Source: CAVSUZ01 sp963795415
GTDB lineage: Bacteria; Pseudomonadota; Alphaproteobacteria; Acetobacterales; Acetobacteraceae
DNA: 64,000 nucleotides
Assembly (NCBI GenBank): GCA_963795415.1
Contig: CAWCHQ010000001.1
Location: 2,232,001-2,296,000, forward strand
Reading direction: 5' to 3'
The notes beneath the pieces are model-generated. The model did no database searches. It had not been told where the DNA came from and worked only from the letters and a program-made list of their open reading frames with translations. Shown here in pieces: positions 44,895 to 54,933 of the stretch. Both the position numbers and the translations under genes were made by a program. Numbering within the stretch: the stretch's first letter is position 1; every line of letters begins with the position of its first letter.

Positions 44895-46792
44895 CAGGGC
44901 GCCTCTGCGCCCGTTTTCTCGGCCAGCATCCTGAGGTTCTCCGGCAGGCGCTTCACAACCTGTTCACCAATCCCCAGCGCGCCCGCACGGCTCATGGCAT
45001 TGACGGCGAGGGATCGGAGCCTTTCCCCGTAGAGGGTCTCGGCCATGCCTTGAGCCTCTTTGACGAGTTCGGTTCGCAGTTTCTTACGCCGGCCCTCAAC
45101 GTAAGCGCGAGCCGCCTGTGCCATTCCGGTTTCGGTCGCCAGCACCATTGCGCTTCCGAGAGCATCATCCAGTGCTCCGTGAATCAGCCCGAAATGGGGA
45201 TGGGCCAGTGCTATCACAAGTCCACCCGCGTCGGCGGTAACTCTCGCTGTCCGCAGGATATTCAACAGTAGAGGCTGCTTTTGAAGTTCCTGAAAAATGT
45301 CGCGCGCGGCTTCTGTTATGCGACGCTCCGTATCGGTCATGTGTTTCTTAATAAGTTCACCAAACTCCTTACTGACTTCCTCATACTGCTGCTGCCACTC
45401 CTGCTCCACCATGTCCCAGAAGGGATGATGGCGAGGCATCGAGCGCGAGCTGGTGATCAGTCTGCTCATCATCGCCAGAAGCTCGACATGTGCTTCGGCA
45501 TACGCCTTGAGTTCTGCCGGTTGCCCGGCGCCGGGATCCGCCGCAGCTTCGCCGGCATTGGACAGGACACGGACGAGATGTCTGTAACCCTTCAGTATCA
45601 GCGAACGTTGCCAGAATATCGCTCGACGCGCCCAGGCGAGTCCCTGCTTCAGGCCTGGTATGTTGGGATCGAGCAATTCAAGCAACTTCAGGTTCAGGCG
45701 CGTGAAGGGTTCAATCAGCTTGTCAGAGGTCAGGTATTGCAGCTCGTATGTGCTGACAAACTTTTTCATCGCATCTGCGATGGCGCTGTCCCATAACGCA
45801 CGCGCGCTGGCCTCCAGGCTTATCGGTTCCAACACCCCGTCAATAGCTCGGCCGAGATAGTTAAGCGCCGCTGCTCCGCTCCGATGGCGATCGGTCCGCC
45901 CGCTCAACTCCTTGACCTTCGCGCGAAGCTCACCGGCTTCCGGGTGGGCGTCGCCCCAAAGATCGCTCTCGTTCCCCTCCACGAGATAACGCAGCGCGAC
46001 AATCGGAAAATCCGGCGGAGGAATTCCCAGCCGGGAACTCGCTTCGGGGAAGATCGTCTCCCGCTGTCGTCGTATCACCGTGTCCCGGTCTTTGCGCGGC
46101 GTCTTGTTCAGGCATTCAAGAATGGGAATGCCGACATCGGAAAGGTCGAAAACCCATTCGACAAGCTCATTTACCGCGTATTTCTCGACGCTGGTTACGT
46201 AAACAAGCAGATCAGCCGCCGCTATCACTTCGATCACCGCCTCAAGGTAGCGCGGGGACCCGGTGGAATCGCAATCCGGCGTATCCCACAGCGCAATCGA
46301 TGGTCCCAGACCGTTGAGGGACAGACATGTCCATCCGATAAGATCATGCTGGCCGGCGGAAAGACGTTCGCGTTCTACAATTTTGAAGTTTTCATATGCA
46401 TGCTGGTTTGGAGTCCCGAACGGCGGTGGGACCGGCGCGAAGCATTGCGCGTTCTGCGTATGGCCGCCCTCCGCGCTCGCGGCAGCAATGCTTGCACCGG
46501 CAAGCACATTGACGACTGTGCTTTTTCCAACATTCGTGCCGCCAAAAACCACTACCTGGCGATGATCGGGGCCATCCATGACCAGCCAGGCCAGCCGGTG
46601 TCGGGCCAGTGCTTCGAGCAACAGAAACTCCCGCCGGAATCTTCTGGCCTCAGCCTCTCCTCCCCAAAGCTTTAAGCCCAGGGCGCTCTTCTTCCCGGCA
46701 CTTAACAGCCCCGCCTTCAGATACGCTTGGCGGATTGTCGCGAAATCGCAGACGATCAACTCGAACAAGGCGCTCGGGCCGAGGGTTGTCAC
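44894..46792 (-). CDS. Dynamin-like GTPase (pair member B)
   Basis: This 632-residue protein is read from GTG 46792, two bases after the RES gene stop; ATG 46831, overlapping that gene, is an alternative. G1 is GGTNVGKS at 84-91, and G3 is DTPD at 170-173 (WDTPDCDST), the same DTPDxDS form as its partner. G4 reads NKTP at 229-232 instead of NKxD, so guanine specificity may be relaxed. A long helical part follows without clear membrane helices. Low similarity to member A beyond the GTPase motifs suggests an old heterotypic pair. Confidence 0.75.
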   Translation of the reverse strand: MTTLGPSALFELIVCDFATIRQAYLKAGLLSAGKKSALGLKLWGGEAEARRFRREFLLLEALARHRLAWLVMDGPDHRQVVVFGGTNVGKSTVVNVLAGASIAAASAEGGHTQNAQCFAPVPPPFGTPNQHAYENFKIVERERLSAGQHDLIGWTCLSLNGLGPSIALWDTPDCDSTGSPRYLEAVIEVIAAADLLVYVTSVEKYAVNELVEWVFDLSDVGIPILECLNKTPRKDRDTVIRRQRETIFPEASSRLGIPPPDFPIVALRYLVEGNESDLWGDAHPEAGELRAKVKELSGRTDRHRSGAAALNYLGRAIDGVLEPISLEASARALWDSAIADAMKKFVSTYELQYLTSDKLIEPFTRLNLKLLELLDPNIPGLKQGLAWARRAIFWQRSLILKGYRHLVRVLSNAGEAAADPGAGQPAELKAYAEAHVELLAMMSRLITSSRSMPRHHPFWDMVEQEWQQQYEEVSKEFGELIKKHMTDTERRITEAARDIFQELQKQPLLLNILRTARVTADAGGLVIALAHPHFGLIHGALDDALGSAMVLATETGMAQAARAYVEGRRKKLRTELVKEAQGMAETLYGERLRSLAVNAMSRAGALGIGEQVVKRLPENLRMLAEKTGAEAP

Positions 46793-46794
46793 CC

Positions 46795-47388
46795 TCAGCC
46801 GGCCCTGGTCGGCCGCAGATCGTAGAGCCATCTGCGGACCTTGGTTGCGGTGATGCCCGAACTGGCCGGATGCTGCGGGTTGATGAGGACATTGAACTCT
46901 TCTGGAACGATCACGGATGGAACGACAAGGAGGGCGGTATCCCCCGATCGGAGCCACTCCATGCCGAACCCGATGCTGGCCCGCCCCGCGGGTTCAGCGT
47001 CCCATCCCACCACCAGGCCAGTATCGACTTTCTCTGAAAGTCGATACGCCGCTTGCTGTCTGAGTATCCGGTTCACGCGACGAAGCGTGCGCGCGTCGTG
47101 ACTCGCGCTTCTCTGCGACCGGATACCAGGGGCGCTCTCGCGTCGCGCCTTGGTCCAGACATCGTCCGGGATCGTCACAGCGACCAGGTAGCGATTGAGC
47201 GGAAGGCCGCCTGCGTTCAGATGCACCATCGTCTCCAGGCAGGCCAAAGCGCGGTTTTCCGAAGCATAGACCACCGCAGCGCCCTTCTCGTTCCACCGGC
47301 CGCCCGTCCTTTTAGCCCCTTCTCCCGAAAGGTCGTCGGCTTCGCAATCCGGCGCATCGGTTGCGATGCGCCACACGGTATGGCTCAA
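46795..47388 (-). CDS. RES-domain toxin with in-frame palindromic insertion
   Basis: This 197-residue protein starts at TTG 47388, overlapping the stop of the antitoxin remnant (TTGA). RES motifs are clear: TVWRIATD, GGRWNEKGAAVVYASENRALACLETMVH split into its two known parts (GGRWNEKG and VYASENRALACLE), and late VPSVIVPEEFNVLINPQHP. RES toxins of this class degrade NAD+. Between PDDVW and VGWDAEP there are about 48 residues where relatives have roughly 13, and the extra DNA is two palindromes. The protein may be inactive or altered. Confidence 0.75.
   Translation of the reverse strand: MSHTVWRIATDAPDCEADDLSGEGAKRTGGRWNEKGAAVVYASENRALACLETMVHLNAGGLPLNRYLVAVTIPDDVWTKARRESAPGIRSQRSASHDARTLRRVNRILRQQAAYRLSEKVDTGLVVGWDAEPAGRASIGFGMEWLRSGDTALLVVPSVIVPEEFNVLINPQHPASSGITATKVRRWLYDLRPTRAG
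47021..47126. repeat. Double palindromic element inserted in the RES gene
   Basis: Two dyads lie back to back. GTATCGACTTTC-TCT-GAAAGTCGATAC (47021-47047) is a perfect 12-bp stem. GTATCCGGT (47064) pairs with ACCGGATAC (ending 47126), with a further GAAGCG/CGCTTC stem inside. Both begin GTATC and end GATAC. The element keeps the RES frame open and adds about 35 codons, like Rickettsia palindromic elements. Confidence 0.65.
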
Positions 47389-47519
47389 GCATAAGCCCCG
47401 CTCTGAACCCGCGCGAGTGCCGTCGACACCAGAGCCTGGCCCTCCATGGTGTCCATGAGATCGATCGGCCGCACGTCGCCGAGGCAGCCGTCTTCCCAGA
47501 GGTGCGAACTCCTCGCGGA
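47385..47519 (-). pseudogene. Xre/ParS-type antitoxin C-terminal remnant
   Basis: The frame ending TGA at 47385 reads RPIDLMDTMEGQALVSTALA followed by RVQSGAYA. This is the C-terminal toxin-binding tail (MbcA/ParS/Xre DUF2384 domain) of the antitoxins encoded upstream of RES toxins. An in-frame TGA at 47520-47522 closes the frame, and no DNA-binding domain is found upstream, so the antitoxin is truncated. Confidence 0.65.
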
Positions 47520-47719
47520 TCATTGCCCGATTGGCGCACCGTTTTTGCATCTCGGGTGTCCGTGCTATCAAGTTCGGCGGTCGCTGCACTTTGTTTCTTG
47601 CGCAAATAATGCTGTAGTCATGATCGTCGGAGAAGTGCTGTGCAGTGCTTTTTGGCGAGATAACTTTCTGCCCATTGAAGTCACCATGTGATTCTTGTCG
47701 CCAAAATCTCATCGATCTG
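47520..47719. other. Gap between mfd and the antitoxin remnant
   Basis: No gene is seen. One frame on the minus strand stays open from 47712 but shows no similarity to antitoxin N-termini. Confidence 0.35.
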
Positions 47720-50700
47720 CTACGCTGCCTTCGCCTGGTCCGCGATCCGCGCCAAACTTCCCAGCACGTCACGCGCCATCCGCACCCGCTCGGCCACGTC
47801 CATTTCGCGCGAGATCGCCAGCTTATGATCCGGCCGCAGCCGCACCAGCCCGCCCTTGCTCCCGAGCCAGCCCACCAGCCCGGCCGGGTTGCGGAACGCA
47901 TTGCCCCGGAACGTCACCACCATCCCCTTCGGTCCTGCCTCCAGCTTTTCCACCCCGGCTTCCCGGCACGCCCGTTTCAATCCGAGCACGGCGAGCAGGT
48001 TTTCCACCTCGGCGGGCAGTTCGCCGAACCGGTCCACCAGTTCGGCGGCCATCGCCTCGGTCTCGGCATCCGACGCCAGGGCGCCGATCCGGCGGTACAG
48101 CCCAAGCCGCACCGGCAGATCGCGCACGTAAGTTTCCGGGATCAAGACCGGCAGCCCGAGGGTGATATTCGGGGTCCAGTCCCGCTCCTCGGCGGCCCGC
48201 TTGCCGGCGCCGGCCCGCAGATCAGCAACCGCGTCTTCCAGCATCTGCTGGTAAAGTTCGATGCCAACCTCGCGGATATGGCCGGACTGCTCGTCGCCCA
48301 GCAAATTCCCCGCCCCACGGATGTCCAGATCGTGGGAGGCCAGGGTGAACCCGGCGCCCAGGCTGTCCAGCGTCTGCATCACTTCCAGGCGCTTCTGGGC
48401 CGCCGCCGAAAGCCGGTGCATCTGTGGCCAGGTCAGGTAGGCGTAGCCACGCTGCTTGCCGCGCCCGACGCGGCCGCGCAGCTGATAGAGTTGCCCCAGG
48501 CCGAACATGTCGGCGCGGTGGATCACCAATGTGTTCACCGCCGGCATATCCAGGCCGCTTTCCACGATATTCGTGGAGAGCAGAATGTCGTGTTTGCCGT
48601 CGCCGAACTCGGCCATGACGCGTTCGAGTTCGGTAGGAGGCAGCCGGCCATGGGCTAGCGCCGTTCTTGCCTCCGGCACGATTTCCCGCAGCCGCTCCGA
48701 TATGCGGCTTAGATCCTCGATCCGCGGCACCACGCAGAACACCTGGCCGCCGCGGAACCGCTCGCGCTGGATAGCCTCGCGCACTACCACGCTGTCGAAG
48801 GGCATGATGAAGGTGCGCACGGCCAGGCGGTCCACGGGAGGCGTTGCGATCACGCTCATTTCGCGCACGCCGGTCAACGCCAGTTGCATGGTCCGGGGTA
48901 TCGGCGTCGCGGTGAGGGTAAGCACATGCACGTCGGCGCGCAGTTGTTTCAAACGTTCCTTGTGTGCCACGCCGAAGTGCTGTTCCTCGTCCACCACCAG
49001 CAGGCCAAGCTCGGCGAACTGGATGCTTTTGGCCAACAGCGCGTGGGTACCGATGACGATGTTCACTGCGGCGTCGGTGATGCTCTTGCGGACTTCCGCG
49101 GCCTCCTTGGCCGGGACCATCCGCGATAGCTGCGCGATCCGCAGGGGCAGGCCGGCAAATCGCTCGCGGAACGTGCGATAGTGCTGGCGGGCGAGCAGCG
49201 TCGTCGGCACCACCACGGCGACCTGAGCGCCCGACATGGCGGTAACGAAAGCCGCCCGCAGCGCCACCTCGGTTTTGCCGAATCCCACATCACCGCAGAT
49301 CAGCCGGTCCATCGGGCGGCCCGAGGCCAGATCCTCCAGCACGTCGGCGATCGCGCGGGACTGGTCCTCGGTTTCGGCGAAGGGGAAGCGGGCGCAGAAC
49401 TCGTCGAACGATCCCTCCGGCGGTGCCATCACCTCGGCGTCGCGGATTTTCCGCTCGGCTGCGGTGCGGATAAGCTCGGCGGCCATGTCGCGGATGCGGT
49501 TTTTCATCCGCGCCTTGCGCGTCTGCCAGCCGGTCCCGCCGAGCTTGTCGAGCGCCACGCCCTGCTGCTCGCTGCCGTAGCGGGAGAGGACCTCGATGTT
49601 TTCGACGGGCAGGAACAGCTTCTCGTTTCCGTCGTAGATCAGCCGCAGACAGTCATGCGGCGCGCCGGTCACGGTCAGGGTGGTCAGCCCGTCATAGCGG
49701 CCGATGCCGTATTCCTGGTGGACCACGAGATCGCCCTCGGCGATTTCGGTGGCTTCCGCGATGAACTGATCCGCGCGTTTCCGCCGTCGCGGCGGCCGGC
49801 TGATCCGCTCGCCCAGAAGGTCCTGCTCGGCCACCAGCGCGAGCCGTTCGGCGACGAAGCCGCGCTCGACCCCGAGCACCACCAGCGAAACCGAGCCGGC
49901 CGGCTTGCGCCGGTACTGCCGCCCACGTGTCCTCGATGGCAGCGTCCCTTGTGCCGTGTTCGCGGAGCAGGTTGGCGAGGCGCTCGCGCGAACCGCGGGT
50001 CCAGGCGGCCAGCACGATCCGACGTCCCTCGTCCGCCCAGCGCGAGGTCTGCCTCTTGAGCTGCTCGAAGACGTTGATGCCCGGTCCGCCACCAAGGGGG
50101 CCTGTATGTTGCGCGAAGATCGGTCCGGGGCGTCCGGAGCCGTCCACGCCAACCGCACCATCGGGTCGCGCGAACGGACTGAACGCCAGCAGCAGGCCAT
50201 CAGCCAGCATCCGTTCCCATCCCGCCTGGTCCAGATACAATCGGCCGGGCGGCAGCGGGCGGTATGGCACCTCGCCTTCGCGTGCCGGCTGTTTCCGTGC
50301 CGCGTAGTGATCTGCGATCATTTCCAGCCGGGCGGCCAGCACCTGCTCTGCCTGGTAATCCAGGCTGACGGATGCGCCGGGCAGGTAGTCCAGCAGGGTC
50401 TCCATCGTGGGATGGAACAGCGGCGCCCAATGCTCCATGCCCGGATGCCGCCTTCCTTCGGAGACCGAAAGATAGATCGGGTCCTCCGCCGCTTTCGGCC
50501 CGAACAACTCCCGCCATTCGGTGCGGAAGCGGGAGACCGAGTCCTTGTCCAGCGGCACCTCGGAGACCGGGCGCAGCACCAGGCGGTTGCGCTTGCCCTC
50601 GCTACGCTGGGTGGTGGGATCGAAGGTGCGGATCGACTCCACCGTGTCGCCGAACATGTCGATGCGCACCGGATCGGGCTCGCCGGCGGGGAAGATATCG

Positions 50701-51179
50701 ATGATCCCGCCCCGCATGGCGTATTCGCCGGGCTCCATCACCGTGTTGGCCCGGCCGTAACCGTTGGCTTCCAGGAACCGGGTCAGGTTTTCCGGCCGCA
50801 GATCGCCGTTGACCGTGATTTCCAGGGTTGCGCCCTGGAATGCGGCCCGGGGCGGGACACGCTGAACCAGCGCATTGACGGTGGTCAGCACGATGCGCGG
50901 CCTGGCCGGCGGCTCCAGCAGCCGCCCGAGCGTAGCGATGCGCTCGGAAATCAGCGCGGGATTGGGACCGACCCGGTCATAGGGCAGGCAGTCCCAGGCG
51001 GGGAAGCGCAGAATTTCTGCTTCCGGCAGCACGAACTCCAGTGCCTCGGCCAGCCGTGCCATGCGCGCGTCGTCGCGGGCCACGTGCAGCACGGGGCCGG
51101 CGAATTCGGCGCGTCGGCGGGCGAGCAGAAAGGCATCCCAGCCCTCCGGGGCGCCATAAACAGTGGCGGCTTCCGTCAC
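47720..51179 (-). CDS. mfd: Transcription-repair coupling factor (+1 frameshift)
   Basis: This is about 1152 residues after correction. Mfd removes stalled RNA polymerase and recruits UvrA. The first frame from ATG 51179 holds the UvrB-like N-terminal domains (FPAWDCLPYDRVGPN, ANTVMEPGEYAMRGGIIDIF). The second holds the polymerase-interacting domain (EGDLVVHQEYGIGRYDGL), the translocase (Walker A CGDVGFGKTEVALRAAF; DEEQHFG) and the C-terminal TRCF domain. They join when one base is removed at 49916 (GCAGTACC), giving WAAYRRKPAGS. Its start overlaps the stop of sdhE. Confidence 0.92.
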
Positions 51180-51445
51180 TCGATCGCGTCCTTCATGCGC
51201 CGGAGCATCGGCGTCTCCTTCTCCGCCGGTATCGGCTGCCGTCCGGTCAGCCAGTCGGCCAGATCGGGGTCCGGGAGGTCCAGCACCACCTCAAGCTCCG
51301 TCAGCTCATCTTCGGAGAATGCCCCGATCCGCGGGGCGACGAACCCGCCGATCAGCAGATCGTTTTCATGGGTTCCTCGGTGGGTCGCGCGGTACAGCAA
51401 GCGCCGCCGCCTTGGATCGAGGGCGGGGGGATCAGGAGAGTTCAT
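51176..51445 (-). CDS. sdhE: FAD assembly factor SdhE
   Basis: This 89-residue protein has the family motif RGTHENDLLIGGF at residues 23-35, which contacts the flavinylation site of succinate dehydrogenase. Size and helical pattern fit SdhE/SDHAF2. The stop overlaps the mfd start (ATGA), a linkage seen in other alphaproteobacteria. Confidence 0.9.
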   Translation of the reverse strand: MNSPDPPALDPRRRRLLYRATHRGTHENDLLIGGFVAPRIGAFSEDELTELEVVLDLPDPDLADWLTGRQPIPAEKETPMLRRMKDAIE

Positions 51446-51681
51446 CGGCGTCGGATATAGGTCGGTTCTGTGAGGTAAGTCACGTAGGCCAGGTTCGTAT
51501 CTCCGGTCCGGTTTGCGTCAACGGCAACCGTAGAAGCCCAGCCGCGAGAGCTAACGCCTGAGTGACCGAACCCAAACCTGATTGCCTGGGCGATGATCGA
51601 TACGACGGCACCATCGCGCCAATCTCCGCCGGCGCAGGCAGGTCGGAGCGAATTTGCACCACGAATAAACCGCTGATACGA

Positions 51682-52695
51682 TCAGAGACTCCCTGATCCC
51701 CCTCGAAGGTGCGGTCGGCGGCAGATCAGCAGTCCCAGCAAGCCCAAGGCGAACAGGCTCAAGGCGGGTGGTTCCGGCAACAGCGCATCGGCGGCGTCCG
51801 CCGCGATGATGGCATGGGCCGCGCTGGTTGGATGATCGTCGTCCCAGAACAGATACTGATCCGGCGTCGCACAGACCGTGCCGCCCCCAGTGATCGGGCC
51901 CACATAACAAGGATCGGTCACATTGCTCAGACCGAAGGCGCCTGGATCGGCAACTGCGGCGTCCGTCAACGAAAACGCGTCAACATAGGACAGCTTCGCG
52001 CCTGCAGTGACGAGGCCTGACAGATCAGTCTCAAGTGCGGTGTTGTAGAAAGCCGCCAACGCGCTCGCCGCCGCCGAGACCGCGGGACCGTGCGCCGTGA
52101 TGCCCGGGCCCTTCCCAATGTCAGGGAGCAGCATCACGAGGAAACGCCGTGCACCTTCACCAATCAGCGTCGCAATCTCGGTGGACTCGGTTGCTGCCGC
52201 GCCCTGCGCCAGCGCAAGGGCCGGAGCACCGGTAGCGCCCGACTGAAGAATGTTCAGCAGGTCGTTTCCACCAATCCAGACCGCATAGAGCGCACCGGAC
52301 GGTGCGACACCTCCCGTGGTCGCGTTGAACAGCGACACTTGCTGCACGAGGGTCGGCACGAGGGTCGGGTTTGATAGCGTTGGCGCATACCCTGTCGTAG
52401 CCGAGCCGAATGCGTAATCGGTGCCACCGAGCAAGGACGGGACCATTGGGCCGGTACCCAGCCGGGCCGCAAGATCATCGAGCCAGATCGGCCCGTTCGA
52501 AAATCGGCCGGCGAAATAGGGCGGCGCGGGCTCCGCCCCGTGCGAACCGGCAAACACATTGCCCACGTCCGCCAGACTATCTCCGAACGCGTAGAGCGCC
52601 GAATACGGTCCCGCCTCTGCCAACGTGATGCAACCGAGAACCTGAAAAACCGCGACGACAGCGACAAGGAAAAGACGAGACCTGGTCAGCGTCAT
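51682..52695 (-). CDS. GDSL/SGNH esterase with a C-terminal sorting-like tail
   Basis: This 337-residue secreted hydrolase starts at ATG 52695, seven bases after GGAG. A signal peptide (LFLVAVVAVFQVLGCITLAEA) precedes the SGNH blocks: block I FGDSLADVGN, block II around GRFSNGPIWLDDL, block III WIGGNDLL and block V DDDHPTSAAH. The C-terminus (LPEPPALSLFALGLLGLLIC then RRPHLR) looks like a PEP-CTERM sorting signal. It is probably a surface esterase. Confidence 0.85.
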   Translation of the reverse strand: MTLTRSRLFLVAVVAVFQVLGCITLAEAGPYSALYAFGDSLADVGNVFAGSHGAEPAPPYFAGRFSNGPIWLDDLAARLGTGPMVPSLLGGTDYAFGSATTGYAPTLSNPTLVPTLVQQVSLFNATTGGVAPSGALYAVWIGGNDLLNILQSGATGAPALALAQGAAATESTEIATLIGEGARRFLVMLLPDIGKGPGITAHGPAVSAAASALAAFYNTALETDLSGLVTAGAKLSYVDAFSLTDAAVADPGAFGLSNVTDPCYVGPITGGGTVCATPDQYLFWDDDHPTSAAHAIIAADAADALLPEPPALSLFALGLLGLLICRRPHLRGGSGSL

Positions 52696-52746
52696 GTTTC
52701 GCTCCGATTTTGGTCGGCATTGCCCGGATGACCACTGGTCTCGCAA

Positions 52747-53217
52747 ATGGCGGCCGGGACCGGAGGCGAGGAGACAGTGCCCGCTGACGGGGAGACCCGT
52801 GCCCGCCTGCTGCTGGTGGACGATGATGCGATCGTGCTGGAAACCCTTGCTGAACAGATGGAGGAAGTAGGCTATAGCGTGCTGACCGCTTCGAGCGGCC
52901 AGACGGCGCTTGCGCTGCTAGAGAGTGGCGAGGCTGCCGACCTGATCATTTCCGACCTGTCGATGCCTGGCATAGGCGGCGTCGGCTTGATCCAACAGGT
53001 GCAGCAGCGCCGCCCCGGCCTGCCGGCCATTCTGCTCACCGGCTTTGCCGGCAACGCGGCGGAACTTGCCATCGGCGGGGCGGTGAGTGGCACATTTTCG
53101 TTGTTACGCAAACCGGTCGATGGGCGGCAACTGGTCGAGCGCGTCACGGCGCTGCTGGAGGCCGCGGCTGCCTCGCGGCCGGCGCGAGGGCGGCCGGTCG
53201 CCAAGGCTGGCCGGTGA
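52747..53217 (+). CDS. Single-domain response regulator (receiver domain)
   Basis: This 156-residue receiver-only protein has the acidic pocket VDDD at 24-27, the phospho-acceptor Asp70 in ISDLSMPG, the threonine in LLTGFAG and the lysine in LLRKPVDG. There is no output domain, only an Ala/Arg-rich tail. It is closest in pattern to the receiver domains fused to hybrid histidine kinases (FixL/NtrY-like). The partner kinase is not in the window. Confidence 0.85.
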   Translation: MAAGTGGEETVPADGETRARLLLVDDDAIVLETLAEQMEEVGYSVLTASSGQTALALLESGEAADLIISDLSMPGIGGVGLIQQVQQRRPGLPAILLTGFAGNAAELAIGGAVSGTFSLLRKPVDGRQLVERVTALLEAAAASRPARGRPVAKAGR

Positions 53218-53544
53218 GGTGGTGGCGGACTTCTCAGGTCAACGAGCAAGCCTCCACTTGTTATTGGAGATTCGGCAAAAGTGGATGGCATGTCGAGCGC
53301 GGGGAGGCATCGGCAGCGATCCGTGCGGCTTCGGGAAGCCAACCATGTCAGCGCGCTATAATCTGTCGTCTCGCCGCTGTGGTCTGGCCGAGCCACTTGA
53401 CGCCTCGTTTCCCGGCACTGGGTGTTCAATGACTGGCTAAGCTCATCGCGACTAAGGCAGGCGCGAAGGTCATGTTCGTGTAGTCACGCGAGATGGGCGG
53501 TGGCAGCTTCACAGCGACGGCTTCGCGGGGGCCAGGTTTCTTGG
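53218..53544. other. No gene seen
   Basis: There is no recognisable gene, RNA or repeat between the receiver protein and the convergent glycosyltransferase gene. Confidence 0.4.
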
Positions 53545-54234
53545 TCAACCCCGGCCTCGGCGGCGCTCGGAGTTGTAGAGCAGCGCCAGCTTCTCCGGAT
53601 CCGCACCGAGCCAGTACAGCAGGTGAATGCGCACCCAGCCGAGGACGATCGCCGCCGGGTGGCGCCCCGCGAAGCGGCGCGACGAGGTGACGAGCGGCAG
53701 CTCCGTCATACAGACGGTTGGACCCGCGCGCCGCAGGCGACGGACCAGGTCGTAGTCCTCCATCAGTGCGATCGGCCGCACACCGCCAATGGCGTCGAGC
53801 GCCACGCGGCGCACGAAGATCCCACTGTCACCGTAGTAGAAGCCAAGCCGCCGTATCAGTGCGTAGAATCCGGTCAGCCACCGCGAGAAGCCGTCTTTCC
53901 CATCGAAAAGGAGGCGAAAGTTGCCGCCGACCACCTCCGGCTGCTCCCGCAGCAGCCGCTCCAGCGCGACGAGGCCGCCGGGCGGGAAGACGCAGTCCGC
54001 ATGCAGGAACAGCAGTATCTCTCCACACGCTACTGCGGCGCCCGCCGCTATTGCCTGCCCCCGGCCGCGTGTGGCGGATACCACCCGCGTGGCACCGGCC
54101 TCGCGCGCGGCCTCGGCGGTCCCGTCAACGCTGCCGCCGTCGATGACGATGATCTCCCGGCTGACCGGCTCGGCGTGCAGTGCACGCAGGAGATCGGGCA
54201 GTTGCGCGGCTTCGTTCAGCGCTGGGATCACCAC
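53545..54234 (-). CDS. Family 2 glycosyltransferase (TIGR04283-like)
   Basis: This 229-residue GT-A enzyme starts at GTG 54234. The nucleotide-sugar motifs are VIPALNEAAQLPDLL, VIDGGSVDGT and the DxD-like FLHADCVFPP; EDYDLVRRLRRAG contains the ED catalytic pair. The length and the RRFAGRHPAAIVLGWVRIHL segment fit the TIGR04283 group, some of which are linked to arsenosugar biosynthesis. No arsenic genes are nearby, so that role is not claimed. Confidence 0.82.
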   Translation of the reverse strand: MVIPALNEAAQLPDLLRALHAEPVSREIIVIDGGSVDGTAEAAREAGATRVVSATRGRGQAIAAGAAVACGEILLFLHADCVFPPGGLVALERLLREQPEVVGGNFRLLFDGKDGFSRWLTGFYALIRRLGFYYGDSGIFVRRVALDAIGGVRPIALMEDYDLVRRLRRAGPTVCMTELPLVTSSRRFAGRHPAAIVLGWVRIHLLYWLGADPEKLALLYNSERRRGRG

Positions 54235-54519
54235 CGAGATCAGACTTGATCCTCCTCTGTGGCACGCAGTCTGCGGTCTCGGCCGATCTCAAGATTTTCG
54301 TGCGTGTGAAAACTCATGTCTCCATCTAAAGATGTTCGTGTCCCGTTCCCGAACGGCGAGAGCTGGTCAGGCGGACCGGTCGTTCACACAACTCCGCCTC
54401 TCTGACTTGCTTACGGTGCCGCAGGAGCCGTTCTCCCCACGAGGCCGAACTGGATGTGCATATCCGGCTGGTGCGGAAGTCCGGTACGGGAGAGCGGTCA
54501 TCGGCCTAGATGACTGGCA

Positions 54520-54933
54520 TTACATTCCGGCGCCTTCGGTCGCTTCCACCATCGCTCGCGCCGACTGGACCCGATCAAGCAGCGCGTCCTCGGCCTCGGT
54601 GGTGGATTTGTCTCCCTGGTCGTAGGCCATCTCGGCCTCCTGCAGGCGCTGCTCGGCCGCTGGTCGCGACAGTTCCGCGACCGGCACGGCCTCATTGGCC
54701 AGAACGGTGCAGCGCTCCGGGGTCACGTCCGCGAAACCGCCGCCCACAAACAACCGCTCGGTGACCTCCTCATTTTCGTAGAGGGAGATCACGCCGCCGC
54801 GGAGCAGCACGATCATGGGCGTGTGGCCTTCCAGCACGCCCATGTCGCCCTCCGATCCGGGGATGACGACCATATCCACCGACCGCGACAGCAGCAGCTT
54901 CTCCGGACTGACGATTTCGAGCGAGACGCCCAT
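54520..54933 (-). CDS. atpC: ATP synthase F1 subunit epsilon
   Basis: This 137-residue protein has the beta-sandwich domain opening with VSLEIVSPEKLLLSRSVDMV and the conserved IPGSEGDMGVLEGHTPMI. The C-terminal helical hairpin is short. The ATG at 54933 overlaps the atpD stop by one base (TGATG). Epsilon forms the central stalk with gamma and can inhibit ATP hydrolysis. It is the last gene of the operon. Confidence 0.93.
   Translation of the reverse strand: MGVSLEIVSPEKLLLSRSVDMVVIPGSEGDMGVLEGHTPMIVLLRGGVISLYENEEVTERLFVGGGFADVTPERCTVLANEAVPVAELSRPAAEQRLQEAEMAYDQGDKSTTEAEDALLDRVQSARAMVEATEGAGM

Noticed and set aside
47446..47691. Plus-strand open frame as a missing antitoxin
   Set aside because: The antitoxin signature is on the minus strand and this frame has no helix-turn-helix pattern.
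54235..54519. Group II intron remnant upstream of atpC
   Set aside because: A few words looked intron-like, but no reverse transcriptase or domain V could be supported.
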